From contig JAEWYE010000019.1 in NCBI GenBank assembly GCA_023458755.1, forward strand, positions 1-64,000: 64,000 bases of DNA. The letters are read 5' to 3'. The notes under the pieces were generated by a model. That model was not told the origin of the DNA, ran no database searches, and worked only from the letters and a program-made list of their open reading frames with translations. The translations under genes and the position numbers were made by a program. Origin of the DNA: Bacillota bacterium. GTDB taxonomy: Bacteria > Bacillota > Clostridia > Oscillospirales > Acutalibacteraceae. Below, piece after piece: positions 14,674-23,248 of this stretch (position 1 is its first letter; each line of letters opens with the position of its first letter).

Positions 14674-15534
14674 ATGGCATTATACAATGATTATGGCAAA
14701 CACAAGGGTAAAGCAAAGCTGAGAACGGGTATTATCATACTTTTCTTAGGCTTATTTGCTATTGTAACGTTGTTCCCGATTTACTTTATGATTATTTCGT
14801 CATTCGGAGATCCGGTTGAGGCGGGGGCGGTCAGTTATTCACTTATTCCTCAAAAATTTACACTGGCATCTTACAAATTCTTTTTTGATTTCAGCCCCTA
14901 TTCGGCACGTTGGCTTTTAAATTCATTAATTGTCGCATCTGTGATTACCGCATCTAATGTTGTATTTTGCGGCATGGCTGGTTACGCGTTTGCAAAAATA
15001 AAATTCCCGGGTAAACATGCGGCATTCTGGGCTTTGCTTTGTGCCATGATGGTTCCTTACCAGGCCATTCAGGTACCGTTGTATATTCTTGTGGTAAATG
15101 TGTTGAAAATATCCAATACGTACAGTGCATTGATTTTGCCGGGTTTGTGCGGCATTTACAATGTGTTTTTGGCAAAACAGTTCATGTCTTCTCTGCCAAC
15201 TGAAATTATTGAGTATGCAAAAATTGAAGGCTGCAATCAGCTGCAAATCTTTTTCAAAATTATCGTTCCACTCTCAAAGACTGTTTTGGCTGTTATGGCA
15301 ATTTTAACATTTATGGACAACTGGAATACCTTTTTCTGGCCGTTCCTTGTTACGAATACCATGGATATGCAAACCATTCAGGTCGGTCTTAAAAATTTCC
15401 GTTTTGCCAACACGACATATTTTGCACCGATGATGGCAGGTGCGACCATATCAGTACTGCCGATGTTCGTCTTGTTCTTCTCTCTGCAAAAATACTTTTT
15501 ACAGGGTGTAACCGTGGGTGCGGTAAAGGGCTGA
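14674..15534 (+). CDS. ABC sugar transporter permease, MalG type
   Basis: This encodes about 286 residues and six membrane segments. ATG at 14674 is chosen over the adjacent GTG at 14671 because GGAGG then sits at the usual distance. The docking motif EIIEYAKIEGCNQLQIFFKI is near residues 185-205, and the C-terminal LQKYFLQGVTVGAVKG end is typical of MalG-type permeases. The gene follows its partner by 18 bases and is followed four bases later by anmK. Confidence 0.9.
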   Translation: MALYNDYGKHKGKAKLRTGIIILFLGLFAIVTLFPIYFMIISSFGDPVEAGAVSYSLIPQKFTLASYKFFFDFSPYSARWLLNSLIVASVITASNVVFCGMAGYAFAKIKFPGKHAAFWALLCAMMVPYQAIQVPLYILVVNVLKISNTYSALILPGLCGIYNVFLAKQFMSSLPTEIIEYAKIEGCNQLQIFFKIIVPLSKTVLAVMAILTFMDNWNTFFWPFLVTNTMDMQTIQVGLKNFRFANTTYFAPMMAGATISVLPMFVLFFSLQKYFLQGVTVGAVKG

Positions 15535-15538
15535 TTTT

Positions 15539-16729
15539 ATGCAGACAGACTATAAAAGCAAACCAATTCGTCGTGTTGTCGGGCTGATGTCTGGAACTTC
15601 GGTAGACGGAATAGATGCCGCTTTGGTCGAAATCAGCGGCACCGAGCGAGATTTTTCTGTGAAACTTTGTTTCTTTGAAAACTGTCCGTATGAGCCGAAT
15701 GTCCGAAAACAGATTTTTGAACTGTTTGATACAAAATCAGCGACGGTCGATAAAGTTGGGTACATGAACTTTTTATTGGGTGAGCTTTTCGCCCAAGCCG
15801 CCCTGTCCGTAATCAAAAAAGTCGGACTGAAGCCTTCTGATGTGGACGTGATTGGTTCGCACGGGCAAACAATCTTTCATTCTCCCGTACCGGATGTCCA
15901 TGACGGGTATCCAATCGGTTACACGGTGCAAATCGGTGAGGGGGCGGTGATTGCCGCCAGAACCGGTATCCCGTGCGTTTCCGATTTCCGCGTGGCGGAT
16001 ATGGCGTTTGGCGGGCAGGGCGCTCCTTTGGTGCCGTTTACCGAATATTTGCTGTATCGCAAGCCGGATAAAACCGTATTGCTGCAAAATATAGGCGGTA
16101 TTGGAAATATTACCGTGATGCCGGCAGACTGCGATCCATCACAGGTTTTTGCTTTTGATACCGGCCCCGGCAATATGATTATAGACGGTTTAGTTAATAA
16201 GCTGTACAATGGCAGACTGCAAATGGATATCGGCGGTGCACTCGCAAAGAAAGGTACAGTAAACCGGAAACTATTACGTATACTGCAGCAAGAATCTTAC
16301 TTTTCGTTGCCGCTACCAAAATCTACGGGCAGAGAATTGTTCGGCACACAATTTACGGAGCAGATTGTTTCCTATATGCGACAGCATTCCATATCAAATG
16401 AAGACGGAATCGCAACGGTTACGTATTTAACCGCATGGTCGATCGCCGATGCCTATGAGCGGTACATTCAAAAGAATGTTCAAGCGGATTATTTGGTAAT
16501 AGGGGGCGGCGGAAGCTATAATCCGACGCTTGTTCAATGGATTTCGGATGCTATGGCGGTACATAACGTACAGGTTTTTACACAGGAACAGCTTGGCAAC
16601 AGCAGTGATGCGAAAGAAGCGGTTGCCTTTGCAGTCCTTGCGGATTGTGCTATGGCAGGCCGGGTGAACAGCCTGCCAAGTGTGACCGGTGCGTCCAAGG
16701 CGAGCATAATGGGGAAAATTTCCTGGTAA
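15539..16729 (+). CDS. anmK: anhydro-N-acetylmuramic acid kinase
   Basis: AnmK hydrolyses the 1,6-anhydro bond of anhMurNAc and phosphorylates it to MurNAc-6-phosphate, the substrate of MurQ. The 396-residue length fits the family. The signature VGLMSGTSVDGIDAALVEI (about residues 14-32), GSHGQTIFH, NIGGIGNIT and FDTGPGNMIID are all present. It acts in the cytoplasm. The start is four bases after the permease stop, so the genes are coupled. Its presence implies that anhydro sugars from lytic transglycosylases reach this cell. Confidence 0.95.
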   Translation: MQTDYKSKPIRRVVGLMSGTSVDGIDAALVEISGTERDFSVKLCFFENCPYEPNVRKQIFELFDTKSATVDKVGYMNFLLGELFAQAALSVIKKVGLKPSDVDVIGSHGQTIFHSPVPDVHDGYPIGYTVQIGEGAVIAARTGIPCVSDFRVADMAFGGQGAPLVPFTEYLLYRKPDKTVLLQNIGGIGNITVMPADCDPSQVFAFDTGPGNMIIDGLVNKLYNGRLQMDIGGALAKKGTVNRKLLRILQQESYFSLPLPKSTGRELFGTQFTEQIVSYMRQHSISNEDGIATVTYLTAWSIADAYERYIQKNVQADYLVIGGGGSYNPTLVQWISDAMAVHNVQVFTQEQLGNSSDAKEAVAFAVLADCAMAGRVNSLPSVTGASKASIMGKISW

Positions 16730-16749
16730 TAGGAGAGAAGGTAGAATGG

Positions 16750-17718
16750 ATGATCGTCAATTATAAAGATTGCTATCTTGACGGTATCGTAGAATTGTGG
16801 AATACAGTTGCGGTTCACGATGACTATAAAGAGCTTACACGTAACCGTTTTCAGGAGATTTTTACCCGTAATCCATATTTCGATGCGAACGGCGCTTTTG
16901 TGTTGGAAGACGGCAAAGTGAACGGTTTTGCCTGCGGCTGCATCGGCAGTGATCTTGCACTTGGAGACAGAGCCGGATATATTACCTGCATTGTTCTGTC
17001 GGAAAAAACCCGAAATCCGCAAAATTTTTCTTTGCTGCTCAAAAAGCTGGAAGAATATTTCGTGAAGAATGGAAAAAGTCAGGCGGAGGTATTATTTTTT
17101 AACCCCATGCTGCTGCCTTGGTATATTCCAAATACACCGCATCATGAACATAACAATGCGCCCGGCGCACCGGTTAGCAGTTATTATTATAAAGAATTAT
17201 TAAATAACGGGTATTTGGAACGCGCACGGGAATGCGCAATGTATTTGAATTTATGTGAATTTTCCATAACGGACTATATCCGAAAAAAAGAAGCTGCGGC
17301 AATACAAAATGGGTTCGAGGTTACTATATTTGATGCATCCAGACACTTTGGAGTGGAAGGAATGCTTCATAGTTTCGACAATCCGCTGTGGCAGAAAGAA
17401 ATTACTGAGTGTACCCAAAACGGTGTGCCAGTAGTTGTTGCCGTCAAAGACAATCGGGTGGTTGGCTTTGCTGGGCCGGTTATCCGCGAATTGACAGGTC
17501 GCGGATATTTCAGCGGGATCGGGGTACAGTCTGAATATGAAGGATATGGTCTTGGCAGTGTGCTGTTTTTTAAACTTTGCGAAGCGTTTCAAAAAATAGG
17601 TACGGACTATATGTCACTTTATACCGGGCTTGAAAATCCTGCGCTTCATATTTATGAACATGCCGGTTTTGTTCCGGTAAAAGAGTTTGCGATTATGAGA
17701 AAGGTGCTTTTGACATGA
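16750..17718 (+). CDS. tandem GNAT-domain acetyltransferase
   Basis: This encodes about 322 residues. ATG at 16750 is chosen because GAGAAGG lies eight bases upstream; a longer frame from 16645 would overlap anmK heavily. The N-terminal half (about 1-150) is GNAT-like, with a degenerate acetyl-CoA site. The C-terminal half (about 195-320) has the intact motif GIGVQSEYEGYGLGSVLFF and a final LHIYEHAGFVPVKEF. Double GNAT proteins often have one active and one structural half. The operon context suggests an amino-sugar or muropeptide substrate, which is unproven. Confidence 0.8.
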   Translation: MIVNYKDCYLDGIVELWNTVAVHDDYKELTRNRFQEIFTRNPYFDANGAFVLEDGKVNGFACGCIGSDLALGDRAGYITCIVLSEKTRNPQNFSLLLKKLEEYFVKNGKSQAEVLFFNPMLLPWYIPNTPHHEHNNAPGAPVSSYYYKELLNNGYLERARECAMYLNLCEFSITDYIRKKEAAAIQNGFEVTIFDASRHFGVEGMLHSFDNPLWQKEITECTQNGVPVVVAVKDNRVVGFAGPVIRELTGRGYFSGIGVQSEYEGYGLGSVLFFKLCEAFQKIGTDYMSLYTGLENPALHIYEHAGFVPVKEFAIMRKVLLT

Positions 17719-18416
17719 GTGAAGAAAAGTTAACGATATTGGCAATAGGCGGACATGTAGGGGATATGGAACTCACTGCGGGCGGTGTGCTGGCTACTCA
17801 CGCGCTTCGCGGCGATCATATTGTAACGCTTGCGCTTACCGCGGGTGAAAAAGGTGCACCCAAAGGACGTGATCTTGCCGAATATCGTGCCCAAAAGGTA
17901 AAGGAAGCCGAAACCTTTGCACAGATGCTGGGAGGCCGTGCAATTGTATTTGATTATCCGGATGGTGAACTGCCGAACAATGACGAGGTGCGTTTTCAGG
18001 TTTGTGATGTCATTCGTGAAGTGAAACCGAATGTGATCATTACGCATTTTAAAAACAGCATGCACAAGGATCATATGACCACGAATAAAATTGTAATCGA
18101 TGCACGCTTTTATGCATGCATTGAGTTCTTCAAACGCAAAGATCCGCCGTTTTTTGCAAACCGGCTCTATTTTGCGGAAAACTGGGAAGATTCCGTCGGT
18201 TTTCATCCTTATGTTTATATGGACGTTACCGAAGGCTATGAATTATGGAAAAAAGCTGCCGCAACCCATTGGTTTGTTACAGGAAGCACCTCGTTCCCAT
18301 ATTTGGAGTATTATGACCACTTAAGCCGTGTTCGCGGTATTGAGGCGCGGAAAGAACGCGCACAATGTTTCATGGTTGAAGAAGATCAAATGCGGGTCAT
18401 AAAAGATTCTATTTAA
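17715..18416 (+). CDS. PIG-L family protein, candidate amino-sugar deacetylase (variant active site)
   Basis: This 233-residue protein belongs to the PIG-L/LmbE metal-dependent N-deacetylase family, which removes acetyl groups from GlcNAc-type sugars. The first metal motif is usually HPDD; here it is HVGD (in GGHVGDMELTAGG, about residues 12-24). The metal ligands His and the last Asp are kept, but the Asp that serves as general base is Gly. The second metal site is THFKNSMHKDHMTT (His). The gene overlaps the GNAT gene by four bases. Since nagA is not in the operon, it may take over GlcNAc-6-phosphate deacetylation or another deacetylation; this is a hypothesis. Confidence 0.8.
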   Translation: MSEEKLTILAIGGHVGDMELTAGGVLATHALRGDHIVTLALTAGEKGAPKGRDLAEYRAQKVKEAETFAQMLGGRAIVFDYPDGELPNNDEVRFQVCDVIREVKPNVIITHFKNSMHKDHMTTNKIVIDARFYACIEFFKRKDPPFFANRLYFAENWEDSVGFHPYVYMDVTEGYELWKKAAATHWFVTGSTSFPYLEYYDHLSRVRGIEARKERAQCFMVEEDQMRVIKDSI

Positions 18417-18425
18417 TATGTGTGT

Positions 18426-18464
18426 AAAATCCACCACCTCTGTGATGATGGTGGTGGATTTTAT
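18426..18464 (+). terminator. terminator within the recycling cluster
   Basis: AAAATCCACCACC (18426-18438) and GGTGGTGGATTTT (18450-18462) form a perfect 13-bp stem with an 11-base loop. The stem itself ends in T. No clear promoter is visible before the next gene at 18510, so read-through probably occurs. Confidence 0.75.
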
Positions 18465-18509
18465 TAGTGATTTTTTTCTTTCAACTATCAAACGAAAAGA
18501 GTGTTCTTC

Positions 18510-19652
18510 ATGGTATTAAACGGAATTGACTGTATGGATCAATATGAAAGCATCCTTAAAAACAAACGGATTGGATTAATTACCTCTCCATCCGGCATGA
18601 ATGCGGAGTTTCAGTCTACTATTTCTATTATGCACAGCAAATTCAGACTGTCTGCTTTGTTTTCTCCGGAACACGGTGTGCGTGGAAATATCGCTGCGGG
18701 CGGGTTGGTGAATACTTATATCGATCCGTACATAAACGTGCCTGTTTATAGCCTTTATCGTAAAGACTCCAAACGTCTTACCGATGAGATGCTCGATTGT
18801 GTGGATTTGGTGGTTTACGATATTCAGGATGTGGGAACCCGTTATTTCACCTTTATTTATACGATGCTGTATGCGCTTGAGGATTGTGCCAAACACGGCA
18901 AGGAATTTGTTGTGCTTGACCGTGCAAATCCATTGGGTGGCGTAACGGTAGAAGGTAATATTTTAAAGAATGGCTATCGTTCTTTTGTCGGAGCATACCC
19001 CTTATGTATGCGTTACGGCCTGACCATCGGTGAATTTGCGAAGATGGCGAATAGGCAGGAAAAACTGAATGCTCAATTGACGGTGGTGCCGTGCAAAGGC
19101 TGGAACCGCAAATGGATTTTTCCGGATTACGGCAATGTGTGGGTTCCGCCTACCATGGGTATTCCAAGATTTGAAACGGCCTTGCTTTATCCGGGTACTT
19201 GCCTGTTTGAAAGCACCAATCTTTCCGAAGGAAGGGGTACTACGGCGCCGTTTGAAATTATCGGAGCACCGTTCATAGACGCGCAGATACTTGCGGATGA
19301 AATGAACGCGAAAAAACTGGACGGCGTGCTGTTCCGTCCGGTGTATTTCATCCCAACTACTTCAAAATTCAGCGGTGAGCAGTGCGGCGGCGTTCAAATT
19401 CATGTAACAGATGTTCGCAAGGTAAAAGTGGTCACGGTCGGCATCGAACTTCTTTATGAAATACGCAGACTGTACGGAGAAAAGTTCGAGTTTTTGCCGC
19501 CATACAGCGGCGGTACACGCTGTTTTGCGGAACTGCTTAGCGGCGATAACAAAATCAATAATCCGGATATCGCAAAGGATGAGATTTTATTCCAGTATCA
19601 GCAGGAAAGCGAAATCTTTGCACAAACGAAGCAGGAATTTCACCTGTATTAA
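18510..19652 (+). CDS. namZ: NamZ-type exo-beta-N-acetylmuramidase (DUF1343, GH171)
   Basis: NamZ releases MurNAc from the non-reducing end of wall fragments. The about 380-residue protein shows the family motifs LFSPEHGVRG, YDIQDVGTRYFTFIY, VLDRANPLGG and NLSEGRGTT. ATG at 18510 follows AAGAG at eight bases; GTG at 18501 is less likely. There is no signal peptide, whereas the Bacillus subtilis enzyme is secreted. It should therefore act in the cytoplasm on imported saccharides, together with NagZ encoded 12 bases downstream. Confidence 0.9.
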   Translation: MVLNGIDCMDQYESILKNKRIGLITSPSGMNAEFQSTISIMHSKFRLSALFSPEHGVRGNIAAGGLVNTYIDPYINVPVYSLYRKDSKRLTDEMLDCVDLVVYDIQDVGTRYFTFIYTMLYALEDCAKHGKEFVVLDRANPLGGVTVEGNILKNGYRSFVGAYPLCMRYGLTIGEFAKMANRQEKLNAQLTVVPCKGWNRKWIFPDYGNVWVPPTMGIPRFETALLYPGTCLFESTNLSEGRGTTAPFEIIGAPFIDAQILADEMNAKKLDGVLFRPVYFIPTTSKFSGEQCGGVQIHVTDVRKVKVVTVGIELLYEIRRLYGEKFEFLPPYSGGTRCFAELLSGDNKINNPDIAKDEILFQYQQESEIFAQTKQEFHLY

Positions 19653-19664
19653 TCGGAGGACGAT

Positions 19665-21227
19665 ATGCTGCAAAATTTAACGTTACGCCAGAAAATAGGG
19701 CAAATGATTATGATGGGGTTCCCGGCGGAAGAAGTTACGCCGGAACTGGCAGAATTTTTATCAGAATATAAAATAGGCAATATTATTCTGTTTACCCGCA
19801 ATGTCGCCACCAGCGGGCAGCTGCAGCGGTTATGTGCGGATTTGCAGGAGAATATAAAAAGGAACACCGGTTACGCTGCATTTATTTCAGTCGATCAGGA
19901 AGGCGGTATGGTGGCAAGACTTCCCGCGGATGCCGTGAGTATGCCTGCCGCTATGGCAGTAGCCGCTACCGGAAATCCGCAAAATGCTTATTTAGCCGGA
20001 AAGATAACCGCCGAGGAACTTCGTTCTTTGGGTGTGAATATGAACCTTGCTCCCGATATGGACATCAACAGCAACCCAAACAATCCGGTTATCGGCGTGC
20101 GTTCCTTTGGTGATACCAGTGAAATCGTTACAAACTTCGGAACAGCCCTTATGAAAGGACTGCAGGACGGCGGCGTGCTGCCGGTTATCAAGCATTTTCC
20201 CGGGCATGGGGATACTTCGGTGGATTCTCATCTTGGTTTGCCAAAAGTGGAAAAGACGTTGGAAGAGTTGGAACAAAATGAGCTAGTTCCGTTCAAAGCC
20301 GCCATCCGCGAGGGCGGATGCGGGGTGATGTCCTCCCATATTTTATTTCCTGCGATTGAAAAGGAAGCCCTTCCTTGTACGATGTCCTATACCATGCTGA
20401 CAGGTTTGCTGAAAAACGAACTTGGGTTTGATGGGTTGGTTCTGACTGATTGCCTGGAAATGGATGCGATTCAAAAATATTACGGAACAGCGAAAGGCGC
20501 ACTTGCGGCAATTCGTGCCGGAGCCAACCTTTTATGTATTTCACATACGGCCGAACTCGTGAAAGAAACAGTAGAATTGGTGGAGCGTGCGATCATGTCC
20601 GGTGATTTATCCGAGGAACTCATCGACAGGGCAGTGGAAAAAATATTGAAATTCAAGTCGGAATATGCGGGAGATACGACGAAAATACCGTCCGGTTCCA
20701 ATATCGGGTCTGATTTTCATAAAGCTGAAATTGCCCGTATCAGTGAAGAAAGTATCACACTGGTCCATCGGGGAAACGCGGAGTTATCTGTGAAAGGCAA
20801 AAAAACTTTCTTTGTCGGTTGTTATGCGAATCGTACTACATTGGCGTCCAGTTCCGTGAATAAGGACTTTAGTTTTGCAAGCTATATGGCAAATCAATTG
20901 AACGGTGACAGCCTAATTACGCCGAGTGACCCTTCGGAACAGGATATTGAAGCAGTTGTGAAGCAAGCGCAGAACTATGAATGCGTTGTAATCGGATTGT
21001 TTAACGGTAAGAAAAATAACGGGCAGGTACGCCTTGCAAACAGCCTATGCAGAACCGGTACGAACGTAATTGCGGTATCCCTTTTCAATCCTTATGACTT
21101 GGCTCTTGTTGATGAAAAAGCAACAAAACTTGCTGCTTATGAATATACGATTTTGTCTTTTAGCACCTTGGTAAAAGTATTCAACGGCGAATTGGTACCG
21201 CAGGGAAAACTAAGCGTTAAGATTTAA
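19665..21227 (+). CDS. nagZ: beta-N-acetylhexosaminidase, GH3 NagZ family
   Basis: This 520-residue GH3 enzyme removes non-reducing terminal GlcNAc from muropeptides or GlcNAc-MurNAc. ISVDQEGGMVARL, KHFPGHGDTSVDSHLGLP (His-Asp acid/base loop) and VLTDCLEMDAI (nucleophile Asp) are clear. The catalytic barrel covers about residues 1-340, and a C-terminal alpha/beta domain follows, as in the longer Gram-positive enzymes. There is no signal peptide, so it is cytoplasmic. GGAGG precedes the ATG at 19665. NamZ and NagZ together would take apart alternating GlcNAc/MurNAc chains from the non-reducing end. Confidence 0.93.
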   Translation: MLQNLTLRQKIGQMIMMGFPAEEVTPELAEFLSEYKIGNIILFTRNVATSGQLQRLCADLQENIKRNTGYAAFISVDQEGGMVARLPADAVSMPAAMAVAATGNPQNAYLAGKITAEELRSLGVNMNLAPDMDINSNPNNPVIGVRSFGDTSEIVTNFGTALMKGLQDGGVLPVIKHFPGHGDTSVDSHLGLPKVEKTLEELEQNELVPFKAAIREGGCGVMSSHILFPAIEKEALPCTMSYTMLTGLLKNELGFDGLVLTDCLEMDAIQKYYGTAKGALAAIRAGANLLCISHTAELVKETVELVERAIMSGDLSEELIDRAVEKILKFKSEYAGDTTKIPSGSNIGSDFHKAEIARISEESITLVHRGNAELSVKGKKTFFVGCYANRTTLASSSVNKDFSFASYMANQLNGDSLITPSDPSEQDIEAVVKQAQNYECVVIGLFNGKKNNGQVRLANSLCRTGTNVIAVSLFNPYDLALVDEKATKLAAYEYTILSFSTLVKVFNGELVPQGKLSVKI

Positions 21228-21242
21228 TGGTGGTGTTGTTTT

Positions 21243-22163
21243 ATGAACAAGTATATTGTAGGTTTGGACGGCGGGGGAACCAAAACAGCGGTGACCGTTG
21301 CGGATTTGAGGGAAAACATCTTGCTTACTTTTCAGTCTGGAGCGATCAATCCGAACGGGGAGAAAATTGAAAATGTCAACCGAAATCTGGCGGATATATT
21401 CGCAAAACTTAAAGAAGTATGCGGCTCAATGGATAATTGTGCAGCCGTTTGTATCGGTTCGGCGGGTATCAGCAATCCGACCGTTGAACAGGTTTTTGTT
21501 ACCGCCGCGGAAAAGGCCGAATATCGTGGAAAATTGGTGATTACCGGTGATCACCAGACCGCGTTTTATGGAGCGTTGGGAAAACCTTTGGGTGCTATTT
21601 TAATAGCGGGAACCGGATCTATTTGTTATGGCAAAAACAAATTTGGCCGCGAACACAGAACCGGCGGTTTCGGACATTTAATTGACGATGAAGGCAGCGG
21701 GTATGCAATCGGAAGGGACATTTTGTCCTCTGTTGTACGTGCGTTTGACGGAAGAGAAGAAAAAACAGTATTGACCGACATGGTTTACCATCAGCTGCAT
21801 TGCTCCAATATTGAGCAATTGGTAGGCTTTATTTACGATACCGGTACCAATAAGCGTGACATTGCTGCATTGTCTCCCAATTTAACCTTGGCTTGTGCGC
21901 AAAAGGATAAGGCTGCACTTCGCATTGCGGAAAAATGTGCCGAGGAACTTAAGAATCTTGCCGTTCCGGTTGTGGAAAAGTTGGAATTGCAAAAGGAAAG
22001 TTTGGCGCTTTCCGGAAGTATCCTTCTGAAAGACGATACCATTAAAAATGGTTTTATAAACAAAATAAAAGCAGATTATCCTGACCTTACCTGCCATATG
22101 CCAAAGCATGACGCATCCTACGGTGCGGTACTGATTGCCATGGAAAGCTTATCGGCAGAATAA
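21243..22163 (+). CDS. murK: N-acetylmuramate/N-acetylglucosamine kinase, MurK type
   Basis: This 306-residue kinase of the BadF/BadG/BcrA/BcrD ATPase family has an N-terminal phosphate loop GLDGGGTKTAVTVAD, GTGSICYGKN in the middle and GGFGHLIDDEGSGYAIGRD. In Clostridium acetobutylicum a relative, MurK, phosphorylates both MurNAc and GlcNAc at C6. This fits the products of NamZ and NagZ here. A pure GlcNAc kinase role is the alternative. The start at 21243 is 15 bases after nagZ. Confidence 0.85.
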   Translation: MNKYIVGLDGGGTKTAVTVADLRENILLTFQSGAINPNGEKIENVNRNLADIFAKLKEVCGSMDNCAAVCIGSAGISNPTVEQVFVTAAEKAEYRGKLVITGDHQTAFYGALGKPLGAILIAGTGSICYGKNKFGREHRTGGFGHLIDDEGSGYAIGRDILSSVVRAFDGREEKTVLTDMVYHQLHCSNIEQLVGFIYDTGTNKRDIAALSPNLTLACAQKDKAALRIAEKCAEELKNLAVPVVEKLELQKESLALSGSILLKDDTIKNGFINKIKADYPDLTCHMPKHDASYGAVLIAMESLSAE

Positions 22164-22317
22164 GACGGTTCTCCAATAAAAGTATTCGTCAAAATCCGCG
22201 TTAAAAGTTATAGATGAAGGGTTTTTATTTCATTTTTTAATTGTACAGGTATCGAATCGGAAGTATGTGAAAGAGATACAGCAAACACAGGGATTATGTT
22301 TTATAGGAGTGGGAAAT

Positions 22318-23058
22318 TTGAAAATTATTCAGGCAGCAGATTATCAAAGCATGAGCCGCAAGGCGGCAAATATTATTTCGGCACAGGTGATTTTGTTTCC
22401 GAGAAGCATATTGGGATTAGCTACCGGTTCCACGCCTCTGGGGGTGTACAAACAACTGATTGATTGGTATCAGAAAGGCGATTTGGATTTCAGTCAGGCA
22501 ACCAGCGTAAATCTGGATGAATACTGCGGATTGTCCGCCAATCATCCGCAAAGCTATCATTATTACATGCAGGAAAATTTTTTTCAATATATTAACATTT
22601 CGCCAAAAAACACAAACGTTCCGAATGGGCTTGCCTCCGATATGAAAAAAGAGTGTGCTCGGTATGACAAGCTGATTTCGAACCTCGGTGGAATTGATTT
22701 GCAGCTTTTGGGCCTTGGACATACCGGACACATCGGCTTCAACGAACCGGATGAAAATTTTGATAAAACGACGCATAAAGTGGCACTCAAACAAAAAACG
22801 ATTGATGCAAACGCACGCTTTTTTGAAGGTGAGTCCGAAGTACCAAAATATGCGATCACCATGGGAATAAAAGCGATTATGCAGGCCAAAAAGATACTGC
22901 TCGTGGTGAACGGAAGCGGTAAAGCGGAGATCCTTAATCAGGCATTGTTTGGGCCGATTACGCCTTCTGTTCCGGCGTCTATTTTGCAGCTGCACCCAAA
23001 TCTGATTGTTGTAGCGGATCAACAGGCACTTTCGCACATTGATCCCGCATTGCTGTAA
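22318..23058 (+). CDS. nagB: glucosamine-6-phosphate deaminase
   Basis: NagB converts GlcN-6-phosphate to fructose-6-phosphate and ammonia, the final step to glycolysis. The TTG at 22318 gives a 246-residue protein beginning MKIIQAADYQSMSRKAAN, in line with the family, and follows TAGGAGTGG; a start at 22267 would add 17 atypical residues. GLATGSTPLGVYKQL, VNLDEYCGL, LGLGHTGHIGFNEP and the catalytic-site His are present. It lies 154 bases after murK without a clear promoter between. Confidence 0.95.
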   Translation: MKIIQAADYQSMSRKAANIISAQVILFPRSILGLATGSTPLGVYKQLIDWYQKGDLDFSQATSVNLDEYCGLSANHPQSYHYYMQENFFQYINISPKNTNVPNGLASDMKKECARYDKLISNLGGIDLQLLGLGHTGHIGFNEPDENFDKTTHKVALKQKTIDANARFFEGESEVPKYAITMGIKAIMQAKKILLVVNGSGKAEILNQALFGPITPSVPASILQLHPNLIVVADQQALSHIDPALL

Positions 23059-23071
23059 ATATACCTTTCTT

Positions 23072-23094
23072 AAAGGGCGGATACCCGCCCTTTT
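23072..23094 (+). terminator. terminator ending the recycling cluster
   Basis: AAAGGGCGG (23072-23080), a four-base loop and CCGCCCTTT (23085-23093) are followed by a short T-rich tail. Confidence 0.85.
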
Positions 23095-23248
23095 CTCTTG
23101 ATTATTGCATGGTAAATTTTACTAATATAATAGCAGAATAAGAAAATAATGACGGGATTATTTGGAATGGTATTGCTATAAAGTACTGCAAAAATTTCCT
23201 ATAGGCGGAGTTTTTAACAATAGCGGAAAGATAATAGGGGGGATCAGC

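Noticed and set aside
18501..21227. Secreted NamZ and NagZ as in Bacillus subtilis
   Set aside because: Neither N-terminus has a signal peptide; both begin directly with the catalytic domain.
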